A DNA stretch of 64,000 nt from G965279355 sp965279355 (lineage in GTDB: Bacteria > Pseudomonadota > Alphaproteobacteria > CACIAM-22H2): positions 2,542,001 to 2,606,000 of the forward strand of contig OZ257155.1 in assembly GCA_965279355.1 (NCBI GenBank). The letters are read 5' to 3'. Below the pieces are notes generated by a model. That model worked only from the letters and a program-made list of their open reading frames with translations, was not told where the DNA came from and searched no databases. How positions within the stretch are numbered: position 1 is the stretch's first letter; every line of letters starts with the position of its first letter. The position numbers were made by a program, and so were the translations under genes. Shown here piece after piece: positions 23,277-31,824 of the stretch.

Positions 23277-24016
23277 CCGCCGGGTGCCTTAGACGCCTTG
23301 CGAAAACGCATGAGCTGGCTCGGCTGGCTACCGGGCTGAATGCTGAGAGAAATCTCGATGAGCTCGCCGCGCCCGGTCAGGTACCGGCGGAGAGTCTGCA
23401 GGCCGGCACTGCCGGACTCAACATTCAGCAGCTTGGCCTGAGCCGGCGACAGCGTCACGGCAGAGTGCTGCATCTCAATTGCCGCAATCTCGAGATTGAA
23501 ACGCTTCTCGATCGCCTGGTGGATCGGCTGATCGCTGGTGATCTCCGAGCGGATATCGCCATACGGTTCTGCGATGTAGATATCGACCCAGGATTGCTCC
23601 AGTGGCGCATCGTCGTAGCTGCGCACGCCGCTCACCCGTAACCAGCGTTCTCCGACCGGGCGATCCAGTTGCGCTGCGATGTCCTGTCCCATCCGGACCC
23701 AGAAGATATGGTCAACCGCCAAGCGCGCGGCGCGCGCGGCGCTGTAAAGCTGCTCGACTGACTCAATCGTCTGGATGTATCGCGGCGTACTGGGCAGCGC
23801 GCCGACAACCGTGCCTGATCCCGGCAGCCGTACCAGCAATCCATCATCCTGCAGCGACCGCAGCGCTTCGCGCACCGTGTAGCGGCTGACCTGAAACCGT
23901 TCGCAAAGCTCATAGTCGGTCGGGAACCGGGCGCCGACCGGAAATTTTCCGGCGACAATCTCCGCCATCAGCGTAGCGCGGAGGTCGCGATAGAGGGGGG
24001 TAGCGGTCGTGCTCAT
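23273..24016 (-). CDS. GntR-family (HutC/UTRA-type) regulator of the 12-27 kb block
   Basis: This 247-residue regulator has a GntR winged helix at residues ~8-75 (YRDLRATLMAEIVAGKFPVG, then YELCERFQVSRYTVREALRSL, the recognition helix). From about residue 95 it has a UTRA ligand domain of the HutC type. GntR proteins bind palindromes with a GT-N-AC pattern. The two GTCCGGAC sites just upstream of its own start (24039, 24111), and five more before nearby genes, make it the likely master regulator of this block. Its effector is probably a small acid of the pathway. Confidence 0.87.
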   Translation of the reverse strand: MSTTATPLYRDLRATLMAEIVAGKFPVGARFPTDYELCERFQVSRYTVREALRSLQDDGLLVRLPGSGTVVGALPSTPRYIQTIESVEQLYSAARAARLAVDHIFWVRMGQDIAAQLDRPVGERWLRVSGVRSYDDAPLEQSWVDIYIAEPYGDIRSEITSDQPIHQAIEKRFNLEIAAIEMQHSAVTLSPAQAKLLNVESGSAGLQTLRRYLTGRGELIEISLSIQPGSQPSQLMRFRKASKAPGG

Positions 24017-24038
24017 GCCTACTCACTACATGATTTTA

Positions 24039-24050
24039 CGGTCCGGACAA
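24039..24050. promoter_or_regulatory. GTCCGGAC palindrome, site 6 (GntR/CapA gap)
   Basis: The site reads CGGTCCGGACAA, 23 bases upstream of the GntR start, so probably autoregulatory. Confidence 0.6.
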
Positions 24051-24110
24051 AGTCCCGGGCATCAAAGCCCGGAAGCGCCCCGTGTAATTGACAATTTTTG
24101 ATGCCGGTCT

Positions 24111-24122
24111 ATTGTCCGGACC
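24111..24122. promoter_or_regulatory. GTCCGGAC palindrome, site 7 (GntR/CapA gap)
   Basis: The site reads ATTGTCCGGACC, 72 bases from site 6 in the same divergent gap. Pairs of sites flank both the GntR gene and the CapA-like gene. Confidence 0.6.
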
Positions 24123-24205
24123 GTTTCGTGCTGAACGCCAAAGAGAGGCTGACCTCCGTTGGTGACGCAAAATAAGAGTCAGAGCCTGGGAACGAGGACC
24201 AATCA

Positions 24206-25567
24206 ATGACAAGCAAACGAGCGCCCTTCCGACTCGCCCTGGCCGGCGACGCCATCGTGAACCGCCGGTTTTCGACCTGCAACGATCCGCGGGCGCTGCA
24301 GATCTTCTCTCTCTTCCAGCAGGCCAATCTCGGCTTCATCAATTGCGAGACCCTGTTTCACGACTACACCGGTCCCGAGCTCTACCCCGCCGCGGAAAGC
24401 GGCTGGACCTATATGCGCGCCCCGCCAGAGGTTGCCAACGATCTGCGCTGGATGGGCATCAAGCTGATTGCCACAGCCAACAATCACACGCTCGACTATT
24501 CCTACGGCGGGCTCTTCTCTACCATCGCGGCACTGGAGAAGGCCGGCATTGCCCATGCTGGCGCCGGCCCGACGCTGGAGCACGCGCGCGCACCCGCTTA
24601 TATCGACATCGGGTCCGCCCGCGTCTCGCTGGTCTCGATGACCAGCAGCTACACGCGCTGGATGCGCGCCGGTTCGCCGCATGACGGCATCCCCGGCCGT
24701 CCCGGTGTGAATCCGCTGGGCTTCCACTTCGCCGCCGACAAGGAAACGCTCGCGCGCTTCATCGATATGGCGAAGCAGTTCGGCTGGTGGATCGCCAAGA
24801 TCAACGACAAGCAGTGGCAGATCAATCCGCCGGGCCTGCACACGACGATCACCCGTTATTTCGAGCGCGAGGAAAAAGGCGCGACGATGATCCTCGACGA
24901 GGCCGATGTCGCAGCGAACCTGCGCGCCATCCGCAACGCCAAGGCGCATTCGGATATCGCGATCGCGCACATCCATAATCACGAATGGAATCAGTTGCAC
25001 GAGACCACGACGTCGCCGCCGGAATTTATGCCCCCGTTCGCGCGGCAGGCGGTCGATGCCGGGGCCGACATCGTCTTCGCCCAGGGCAGTCATGCGCCGC
25101 TACGCCCCATCGAGATCTATAAGGGCAAGCCGATCTTCTACGACACCGGCGATTTCTTCGCGATGTCCAACATGGTCACCCGGTTCCCGGCTGACTTTTA
25201 TGCTCGGCATGCCGAGCACATGACCAAACCGATGCAGGACACGACGGTCGCGGAAATCCTCGACATCCGGAAGAAGTATCTTATGGAACTGCCGGTGAAT
25301 CCGCCGCGCCCCGCCAAGCCGCGGCGACGTTGCGGCGTGGTGCCTGTGTTGCAGTATGGGGAGGACGGCAAGCTCAGCAACGTCGAGCTGCATCCGTTCG
25401 TCCATGAGCATGAATATGCAGCGCTCGCCGGCATGCCGCTGGCCCCGAGCGACGAAGCCTCTGCACGCTATGTGATCGAACACCTGTCCGAACTGTGCCA
25501 GCCCTACGGGACAAAGATCCGGTTCGACGGCAAGATCGGCCATCTGGAACTGCCCAAAGCATCCTGA
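24206..25567 (+). CDS. CapA-like (poly-gamma-glutamate synthesis type) metallophosphatase-fold protein
   Basis: This 453-residue protein has the CapA/PgsA calcineurin-like motifs: AGDAIVNRRF near residue 14, GFINCETLF, TANNHTLDY, then IAHIHNHEWNQ and FAQGSHAPLRPIEIYKGKP. These place several metal ligands in the expected order. CapA proteins usually serve capsule or poly-gamma-glutamate handling, but members also occur in catabolic clusters with unknown jobs. No signal peptide is evident, so it may act in the cytoplasm. It is first of two plus-strand genes with the GMC oxidoreductase. Its function here cannot be read from sequence. Confidence 0.8.
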   Translation: MTSKRAPFRLALAGDAIVNRRFSTCNDPRALQIFSLFQQANLGFINCETLFHDYTGPELYPAAESGWTYMRAPPEVANDLRWMGIKLIATANNHTLDYSYGGLFSTIAALEKAGIAHAGAGPTLEHARAPAYIDIGSARVSLVSMTSSYTRWMRAGSPHDGIPGRPGVNPLGFHFAADKETLARFIDMAKQFGWWIAKINDKQWQINPPGLHTTITRYFEREEKGATMILDEADVAANLRAIRNAKAHSDIAIAHIHNHEWNQLHETTTSPPEFMPPFARQAVDAGADIVFAQGSHAPLRPIEIYKGKPIFYDTGDFFAMSNMVTRFPADFYARHAEHMTKPMQDTTVAEILDIRKKYLMELPVNPPRPAKPRRRCGVVPVLQYGEDGKLSNVELHPFVHEHEYAALAGMPLAPSDEASARYVIEHLSELCQPYGTKIRFDGKIGHLELPKAS

Positions 25568-25588
25568 GCCTGGGTAAAGGAGGCTCCC

Positions 25589-27229
25589 GTGTCGCTGACA
25601 ACACCGGACGCAGCGGATAGCTACGACTACATCATCGTCGGAGCGGGCACGGCAGGATGTGTGCTGGCCAATCGACTATCGGCAGATCCAGCCAACCACG
25701 TCTGCCTCATCGAAGCAGGACCTCTCGACCGGCATCCGCTCATCAAGATTCCGCTCGCTATCATGCGGCTGATGCAGCACAAAGTGCTTAACTGGCGCTT
25801 CAACACGGAAGCCCAGGCCAACGCCAACAATCGATCGGTCTATATCCCGCGCGGCCGCGTGGTCGGCGGCTCCTCGTCGATCAATGGCATGATTTACATG
25901 CGCGGCCACCGTCTCGACTACGACGATTGGGCTAAGGCTGGCAACGAGGGCTGGTCCTACAACGAAGTTCTGCCCTATTTTCTCCGGTCCGAGAATAATG
26001 AGGAGTGGGGAGACACGCCTTACCATCGTAAAGGCGGGCCGCTCACCGTCACCAACTGCCAGGATTACACGCCGCTTGGAGAGCTTCTCTTCGAAGCTGC
26101 ACAGGCTCTGCAACTGCCGCTCACGCCCGATTTCAACGGCGTGCAGCAGGAAGGTTTTGGCAAGCGGCAGGTTACGGTCAAGAACGGCGAGCGTGAATCA
26201 GCCGCCACCGCTTACCTGCATCCGGTGAAGCATCGGGCCAATCTGAAAGTGCTTACAGATTGCATCGTCGATAAAGTGACGATTCGGGATCGGCGCGCAG
26301 CGGGTGTTGAGATCATCACCACCGCCGGCCGCCGCCGCCTCGCGGCAAGGAAAGAGGTAATTCTTTCGGCAGGCACCATCGCTTCACCGACACTGCTGCA
26401 GCGCTCGGGGATCGGGTCGGCTGCCGATCTCCACCGGCACGGCGTCGAGGTTGTTCACGACCTGTCCGGTGTTGGCCGGAATCTGCAGGATCATCTAATC
26501 ACATCGATACAGCACAAGACCGAGAGCCGTGTCCCCTACGGCATCACCATCGACAAGCTGCCCTGGGTCGCGCTGCAGGTCATTCGGTACGCGCTTTTCC
26601 GGAAGGGAATGCTGACCAATCCCATGCTGCATGTCGGCGGATTCGTCCGTACCGATCCAACGCTGGACCGGCCGGACATCCAGTACCTTCTGCTGCCCGC
26701 CTACCGGTCGCCGGGCGGAACTGCCGGGATCGGGCATGGCTATGGGCTGTCGATCATGGTGCTGCGGCCGAAGAGCCGCGGCACGGTCAAGATCCGCAGC
26801 GCCGATCCCGCCGCCGCTCCGGTGATCGATCCGCATTTTCTCGAAGCAGATGAGGATATGGATCTCCTGCTGCGCGGTGTGAAGCTCGGCCGCCGCCTCT
26901 TGGCCGCTCCGGCCTGGGACAGCGTGCGCGGGCCGGAAACCCGCCCCGGCCCAGAAGTCGAAAGAGACACGGCGCTGCGGGAATACATCCGCAACTCCTG
27001 CGCCACCGCCTTCCATCCCGTCGGCACCTGCAAGATGGGCAAGGACGGCATGGCCGTCGTCGATCCGCAACTCCGGGTTCACGGCATTTCGGGACTACGC
27101 GTGGCTGACGCCTCAATCATGCCAAACCTGATCGGCGGCAACACCGCCGCGCCAGCAATCATGATCGGCGAAAAAGCATCAGACATGGTGCTCGGCAAGA
27201 AACCATTGCCGCCAAGCGTCGGGGTATAG
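25589..27229 (+). CDS. GMC-family FAD-dependent oxidoreductase (choline-dehydrogenase-like)
   Basis: This 546-residue flavoprotein starts with a GTG at 25589 after an AAAGGAGG site. The ADP-binding motif is YIIVGAGTAGCVLANRLS near residue 14. The GMC signature is GRVVGGSSSINGMIYMRG, and the end carries CATAFHPVGTCKMG, where the catalytic His is placed. It oxidises an alcohol to an aldehyde or ketone using FAD. It lies 21 bases after the CapA-like gene and is probably the alcohol-oxidising step of the GTCCGGAC block, feeding the SDR or CoA enzymes. The substrate is unknown. Confidence 0.87.
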   Translation: MSLTTPDAADSYDYIIVGAGTAGCVLANRLSADPANHVCLIEAGPLDRHPLIKIPLAIMRLMQHKVLNWRFNTEAQANANNRSVYIPRGRVVGGSSSINGMIYMRGHRLDYDDWAKAGNEGWSYNEVLPYFLRSENNEEWGDTPYHRKGGPLTVTNCQDYTPLGELLFEAAQALQLPLTPDFNGVQQEGFGKRQVTVKNGERESAATAYLHPVKHRANLKVLTDCIVDKVTIRDRRAAGVEIITTAGRRRLAARKEVILSAGTIASPTLLQRSGIGSAADLHRHGVEVVHDLSGVGRNLQDHLITSIQHKTESRVPYGITIDKLPWVALQVIRYALFRKGMLTNPMLHVGGFVRTDPTLDRPDIQYLLLPAYRSPGGTAGIGHGYGLSIMVLRPKSRGTVKIRSADPAAAPVIDPHFLEADEDMDLLLRGVKLGRRLLAAPAWDSVRGPETRPGPEVERDTALREYIRNSCATAFHPVGTCKMGKDGMAVVDPQLRVHGISGLRVADASIMPNLIGGNTAAPAIMIGEKASDMVLGKKPLPPSVGV

Positions 27230-27633
27230 CGCGGTCGCTTGCCGATTCTATTCTGCTTTTGGCCTGCGCGAAGGCTTAAGGCGAGAGTTTCTCTCGTCAT
27301 GCGCGTTGTCATGAACCGGACGCCCAGGGAGCCCGGGGGATATCGCGCATTTCTCCGCGTGGCCAACGAAGCCGCGGAGAACGCGAGACTGATTGGCGGC
27401 GGGGCAGTTCACAGCGAACCGCCAAATCCCTGTTTAAAAGGGAAATACTGGGAATTGAAGTTGTTCGTGATGGCCTCTATCGGTTGAAACCGCCGAGCGC
27501 CCAGTTCAATCGCCGTATTTAGAGTTCCGAAAGGAAAAAATAACAGGGTTACACTGCCGAGTAGGGATTTGCGGCCCCAAACAGGCAACACCTATTTTCT
27601 CCGGTCAAAGGCGGAAAGCTTCCGTCCATCGGG
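27230..27633. repeat. Non-coding gap with a degenerate repeat shared with 43.2 kb
   Basis: This 404-base gap lies between the GMC gene and the convergent SDR at 27634. I see no gene. A short stretch at 27440-27456 (GGGAAATACTGGGAATT) resembles 43178-43195. The AACAGGG-rich sequence after it gives the same impression of a decayed element. The hairpin CGAGAG-TTT-CTCTCG at 27282-27296 lacks a T run, so it is not a convincing terminator. Confidence 0.4.
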
Positions 27634-28377
27634 TCAATACGTAGCGCGCCCTCCGGACAGGTCAAAAACTGCACCGGTGCTGAAGCTGCATTCCTCCGAG
27701 GACAGCCAGGCGACAAGGGCCGCGATTTCCTCGGGCTCAATGAACCGGTTCATGGGGATTTTGGACAGCATATAGCCGATATGCTGTTCGGTCATCTGCT
27801 TGAACAGGTCGGTGCGGGCCGCGGCCGGTGTCACGCAATTGACCAAGACACCGGATTGGGCAAGCTCCTTACCCAGGGTCTTGGTCAGTGCGATCAGTCC
27901 TGCCTTGGCGGCGCTGTAGGCCGGCGCGTTCGGGTTACCTTCCTTCCCGGCAACGGAGGCCACGTTAATAATGCGGCCGTATTTGCGGTCGATCATCCCC
28001 GGTAGCAGCGCCTGGCAGCAGAGAAACGGTCCTGTCAGGTCGATATCCAGAACCCGCCGCCAATCCGCCGGGTCGTACTCCCATGTCGGCTTGTTCGGCC
28101 CAGTGATCCCGGCATTGTTGATCAAGATATCGACCTGGCCCATCTCCTTCTGAGCCGCTGCAGCGGCACCCCGGATGGCTTCGGCATCGGCCACATCCAC
28201 AATCGCCGTCTTCGCACCGTCCAGCGAGGCCGCAGCTTCGTCCAAGGCAGTCGAATCACGATCCCACAGGATGACGCGGGCCCCGGAATCCAGCAGACGC
28301 TTGGCGCACGCATAGCCGATACCGCGCGCGGCACCGGTGACAATGGCGACCCGACTGCCGAGATCGATCTTGTTCAT
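27634..28377 (-). CDS. Short-chain dehydrogenase/reductase at the end of the 15-gene operon
   Basis: This 247-residue SDR has the NAD(P)-binding motif TGAARGIGYACA, the NNAG motif, and the active site in INVASVAGKEGNPNAPAY with S-A-A-K following (Ser, Tyr, Lys). Its C-terminal GGRATY is typical. It lies three bases after the hydratase-like gene, so the two are translationally close. It probably reduces or oxidises a hydroxy/keto acid made by the hydratase. It is the most distal gene of the operon that starts with hyuA at 42502. Confidence 0.87.
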   Translation of the reverse strand: MNKIDLGSRVAIVTGAARGIGYACAKRLLDSGARVILWDRDSTALDEAAASLDGAKTAIVDVADAEAIRGAAAAAQKEMGQVDILINNAGITGPNKPTWEYDPADWRRVLDIDLTGPFLCCQALLPGMIDRKYGRIINVASVAGKEGNPNAPAYSAAKAGLIALTKTLGKELAQSGVLVNCVTPAAARTDLFKQMTEQHIGYMLSKIPMNRFIEPEEIAALVAWLSSEECSFSTGAVFDLSGGRATY

Positions 28378-28380
28378 GCC

Positions 28381-29157
28381 TCAGGACGCGGCAAAACTGA
28401 CAGAGACGTTGCCGAGATCGCCAAAATCGGCGCGGAAGCGGCTGCCCGGTTCCGCCGCGATCATCTTGGCCAAGGCACCGCTCATAACAACATCGCCCGC
28501 GCGCAGACCGTGGCCGTAGCGGGTCATCGTCTGGGCAAGCCAAGCCACGGCAATCGCAGGATTGCCGAGGCACGCATCGCCGCGACCTTCCGCGACGACG
28601 GCATCGTTGTGCTCCAGTTTCATCGGCACCGCCGCCAGCGCATCGAGCGTCGGCTTCTGGCGCTTGGTGCCAAGCACAATAAGTCCGGCCGAGGCGTTAT
28701 CGGCAACCGTATCCTCGATTCGGATATCCCAGCGGGCGATACGGCTGCCGCAGATCTCGATCGATGGCACCACATAGTCCGTCGCGGCCATGACCATCTC
28801 CGGTGTGATGTGTTCGCTCTTGAGATCGGCTTTGAGAACGAAGGCGATTTCCGCCTCGATCCGCGGCTGCATGACCTGACGCCGCTCGACGGACGAGCCG
28901 TCCTTTAGGATCATGTCGTCGAACAGCGTTCCGAAATCCGGCTCATCGACGCCGAGCTGCGACTGGATGGCCTTGGACGTCAGGCCAATCTTTTGGCCGG
29001 CAATCTTGCGCCCGCGCTCGATCCAGATGCGCACGGTTTCGCGCTGCACCGCGTACGCCTCATTGACACCCTTGATGGCGCCGCGCAACGGCTCGATCGG
29101 CTCCCCCGTCTCGTAGGCCTTGAGCAGATCGCCGCTGAGTTTTATCTCTATCGACAT
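28381..29157 (-). CDS. 2-keto-4-pentenoate hydratase-like enzyme
   Basis: This 258-residue protein (ATG at 29157) matches the MhpD/hydratase branch of the fumarylacetoacetase superfamily. Matches include KIAGQKIGLTSKAIQSQLGV, the metal-ligand segment PRIEAEIAFVL (E-x-E), SIEICGSRI, and a closing GDVVMSGALAKM. The family hydrates 2-hydroxypenta-2,4-dienoate made by meta-cleavage pathways, or decarboxylates oxalocrotonate. This fits with the LigB dioxygenase and alpha/beta hydrolase upstream in the same operon, and implies a meta-cleavage route ending in pyruvate-type products. Confidence 0.85.
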   Translation of the reverse strand: MSIEIKLSGDLLKAYETGEPIEPLRGAIKGVNEAYAVQRETVRIWIERGRKIAGQKIGLTSKAIQSQLGVDEPDFGTLFDDMILKDGSSVERRQVMQPRIEAEIAFVLKADLKSEHITPEMVMAATDYVVPSIEICGSRIARWDIRIEDTVADNASAGLIVLGTKRQKPTLDALAAVPMKLEHNDAVVAEGRGDACLGNPAIAVAWLAQTMTRYGHGLRAGDVVMSGALAKMIAAEPGSRFRADFGDLGNVSVSFAAS

Positions 29158-29222
29158 GTTTATGACTCCGCCATCCGTTCGGCCCGCCGACGGCACGATG
29201 CCGCCGGCGGCGCCGTCTGCGT

Positions 29223-30251
29223 TTACTGATGCGTGCCAAGCCGGCGCAGGGCCGCTTCGCGGAACCGCTGGTCAACCACGCTCGCGGCTTCGACCCGCCG
29301 TGTATTGGCGTGGGTCCCGAAATAGTCAGCCATGTCCTGCAGGCCCGCCATGTTGATGGTGGCGTTCGGATCGGCCTGCGACCACACGATGCGGTCGTAG
29401 ATCGTGCGGTCGCGCACCGGCGTATGCTTCATCAGGATCTGCGCCATCTCGTCCTTGCCTTCCGGCTTCTTGAGCGCCTCCATGTAATAGCGCGCGCCCT
29501 GCATGAACCCGGCAATCACCCGCTCGCCGACGCCGGGGCGTTTTTCCAGCAACGAGGGACCGAAATGCAGGACCGCTACGGTCAGCCCGTCCGGCGCGTA
29601 CTCAAGGATCGGCTTGAACTTCACCGCCGCGCCGATACCGGCAATGATGGTCGAGAGCGGCTCCGACACATGCGCCACATCGACGCCGCCAGTGCGCAGC
29701 GCCGTGATCATGTTGGCGAACGGGATCGGTGTCTGGGTCACATCGTTCAGCGTCAACCCGCCCTGCCTCAGGTAGCGCGTCGCAAAATAGTCGGTCAGGT
29801 TCGGCTTGGGCTCGACGAGCGCGACGCGCAGCCCCTTGAGATCGGCGAAACTCTTGACCCGGCCGTTGTCGACTAGCTCCTTGCGGACCATCAGGTAGCC
29901 GGAGCCAAAATCCTTCACATAGCTGCTCATGCCGCCGGCGATGCGGATATTGATGCCGCGCTGCACCGCATTGACGAGTTCGACCCCGAAGGCCCCGCCA
30001 ACCGCGTCGATCTGCCCCGTGGCAAGACCGGGGAATGCATCGGCGCCGTAAGTGTCCTTGAGGAATTCGATCTCGATATTCTCTTTTGCGAAGAAGCCGC
30101 GTTCAGCCGCGACATAAAGACCGGCTTCGGCAAGGATGCCGATCACGCCTATCTTCACCTTCTCGACCTGCGCGACCGCAGATGCCGAATAGGTCATCGC
30201 CGCCGCAATACAGACAGCCGGAACTAACCTGGATAGATACTTTCTGGCCAT
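29223..30251 (-). CDS. NMT1/SsuA-type ABC substrate-binding protein
   Basis: This 342-residue binding protein uses the ATG at 30251, which has a GGGAGG site eight bases upstream, and opens MARKYLSRLVPAVCIAAAM, a signal peptide ending near AVAQ. The mature part has the NitT/TauT-type fold: GVIGILAEAGLYVAAERGFF, then YGADAFPGLATGQIDAVGG. It should feed the SsuC/TauC-type permease (33496) and ATPase (34266) encoded upstream in the same operon. The substrate is unknown but likely the aromatic or heterocyclic acid degraded by the operon. Confidence 0.85.
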   Translation of the reverse strand: MARKYLSRLVPAVCIAAAMTYSASAVAQVEKVKIGVIGILAEAGLYVAAERGFFAKENIEIEFLKDTYGADAFPGLATGQIDAVGGAFGVELVNAVQRGINIRIAGGMSSYVKDFGSGYLMVRKELVDNGRVKSFADLKGLRVALVEPKPNLTDYFATRYLRQGGLTLNDVTQTPIPFANMITALRTGGVDVAHVSEPLSTIIAGIGAAVKFKPILEYAPDGLTVAVLHFGPSLLEKRPGVGERVIAGFMQGARYYMEALKKPEGKDEMAQILMKHTPVRDRTIYDRIVWSQADPNATINMAGLQDMADYFGTHANTRRVEAASVVDQRFREAALRRLGTHQ

Positions 30252-30283
30252 GGACTTTTCCTCCCTCTTGGATTGATGTTTCT

Positions 30284-31069
30284 TCATTTCAACTGACGGT
30301 CAACCTGGGCGAAATCGGCGCGGAACAGACCTTCCGACTGGTAGATCAGCGTGTCGTTATCGTCGTAAATCCAGCGGAAGACGTTGACGATCGGTGCGTT
30401 CAGCGGAATCTCGAGCAGAAACGCGATCTCGGCATCGGCCGTGACGAGCGTCAGCGTCTGCTGGCCGTGCGTCGCATTGAACCGCTTCGACTTTTCGATA
30501 GCTCGATAGCCGGATGCGCCCTGGAATGCTGCCGCGCCGATCTCATCGATGATGCGGCGGTCGATGTAGGACATGCCCACCAGGAAAGGCAGACTGTCCC
30601 AGCGCAGAAGGCGGCGAATCACCTGGTAGTTGGGCGCCAGGTTGCCGCGCTCGCTCTGCGGCAAGTCAGGCAGGCGCGTCGGCCGCACGAGGTCGATGAA
30701 ATCGCCGGCGATGTGATCGGAGGTCTCCAGTAATTCGTCCCAGGAGCTCGGCAGCACCTCTTCCCAGAGACGGGCTTTGGGCACTGCAACCACCTCAGTC
30801 CCTCGTCCCCGGCGGCTGCTGAGCAGGCCTTCGCGCTGGAGAAAACCGATCGCCTGCCGGATTGTCGCCGCGGTGACGTTGAACTCTTCGGCCAGCTCTT
30901 CCATCGCCGGAATGATCTGGTTGATCTTCCATTTCCCCGATGAGATCTGATGACGGAAATGCATGATGAGCTGTACGTAGATCGGCGTCGCGCTGCTGAT
31001 CTCGACGGCGGCGCCGTTCAGGCGGCGTTTGATCGACCGTGCTGGATTTTTCTTTGTGCGCTTTTTCAA
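30284..31069 (-). CDS. GntR-family (UTRA-type) regulator 1 of a tandem pair
   Basis: This 261-residue regulator appears to start with TTG at 31069, overlapping the upstream stop as TTGA, and is paired with an AAGGGG site. It carries a GntR winged helix (PIYVQLIMHFRHQISSGKW, then LAEEFNVTAATIRQAIGFLQ) and a UTRA ligand domain. The segment NAPIVNVFRWIYDDNDTL matches the neighbour's NAPIAIIYWSVLGPRS, so the two are paralogues. Tandem regulators inside an operon suggest either a heterodimer or two different effectors. A candidate operator lies before hyuA. Confidence 0.82.
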   Translation of the reverse strand: MKKRTKKNPARSIKRRLNGAAVEISSATPIYVQLIMHFRHQISSGKWKINQIIPAMEELAEEFNVTAATIRQAIGFLQREGLLSSRRGRGTEVVAVPKARLWEEVLPSSWDELLETSDHIAGDFIDLVRPTRLPDLPQSERGNLAPNYQVIRRLLRWDSLPFLVGMSYIDRRIIDEIGAAAFQGASGYRAIEKSKRFNATHGQQTLTLVTADAEIAFLLEIPLNAPIVNVFRWIYDDNDTLIYQSEGLFRADFAQVDRQLK

Positions 31070-31824
31070 CGGGGCGACCCCTTACGGCTAAAGCGGATCG
31101 GCTCCTGCAGCCGCACCGCATCTCCCCGGAAATAGCTGGTCGCCTCATATTGCCGGATCGAACGCGGACCCAGAACCGACCAGTAGATGATCGCGATCGG
31201 CGCATTCAGCGGCACATCGAGCGCCGCCGAAATCTCGCTGTCGGCAATGCCGAAGCGGATAGTCTGGTCCACACGCTCTATCCTGGTCGCGCCCTCTATC
31301 AGCGCCAACAACGGGGCGCGACGGACTTTGGCCGTACCAATCTTCGTTTCCAGCGCCTTGTCGAGATGGATATCCTCCAGAATGAAGGGCCGCCCTTCAT
31401 GACGGTAGATCCGGCGCATCTGGCGATAAGCAGATGCCGGCACGCCGCGTCCATGGAACGGCGGCGGCTCCTTGGCTTCACGGGCGCTCACCACCTGAAT
31501 GTCGTAGCCATCAAAAGCTTGCAACGCATCGGCCCAGCTCCCCGGCAGCGGAAACCATTCCGTCACCTGCGGCCGTGCGACGACGAAGGTGCCGCGTCCC
31601 CGGGAACGCTGAACCAGACCCTCTTCCTCCAGCATGGCAATTGCCTTGCGGATCGTCGCCTGATTCACGGCAAACTGGACGGCCAGCGCGTCGTGCGTGG
31701 GCACCTGCTTCTTCACCGGCCATTGGCCGGTCACGATGAACCGCCGGAACAGCGTCGAAAGCTGGACGTAGATCGGCGCGCGCGTCTGCGCGAAATCAAC
31801 AATGGGATTGAGGAGTTCGTTCAT
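31066..31824 (-). CDS. GntR-family (UTRA-type) regulator 2 of a tandem pair
   Basis: This 252-residue paralogue of the 30284 regulator has the winged-helix segment PIYVQLSTLFRRFIVTGQW, LAVQFAVNQATIRKAIAMLE, and wing RSRGRGTFVV. Its start overlaps the stop of the 58-residue zinc-ribbon gene as ATGA, and its stop overlaps the next start as TTGA. Translation of ribbon, regulator 2 and regulator 1 is therefore tightly linked. It probably senses the operon's substrate or an intermediate. Confidence 0.82.
   Translation of the reverse strand: MNELLNPIVDFAQTRAPIYVQLSTLFRRFIVTGQWPVKKQVPTHDALAVQFAVNQATIRKAIAMLEEEGLVQRSRGRGTFVVARPQVTEWFPLPGSWADALQAFDGYDIQVVSAREAKEPPPFHGRGVPASAYRQMRRIYRHEGRPFILEDIHLDKALETKIGTAKVRRAPLLALIEGATRIERVDQTIRFGIADSEISAALDVPLNAPIAIIYWSVLGPRSIRQYEATSYFRGDAVRLQEPIRFSRKGSPR

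Noticed and set aside
24203..25093. 296-codon minus-strand open frame over the CapA-like gene
   Set aside because: It is the reverse of conserved CapA motifs and has no ribosome site or homology.
27282..27296. CGAGAG-TTT-CTCTCG hairpin as a terminator after the GMC gene
   Set aside because: The stem is short and no T run follows, so I did not call a terminator.
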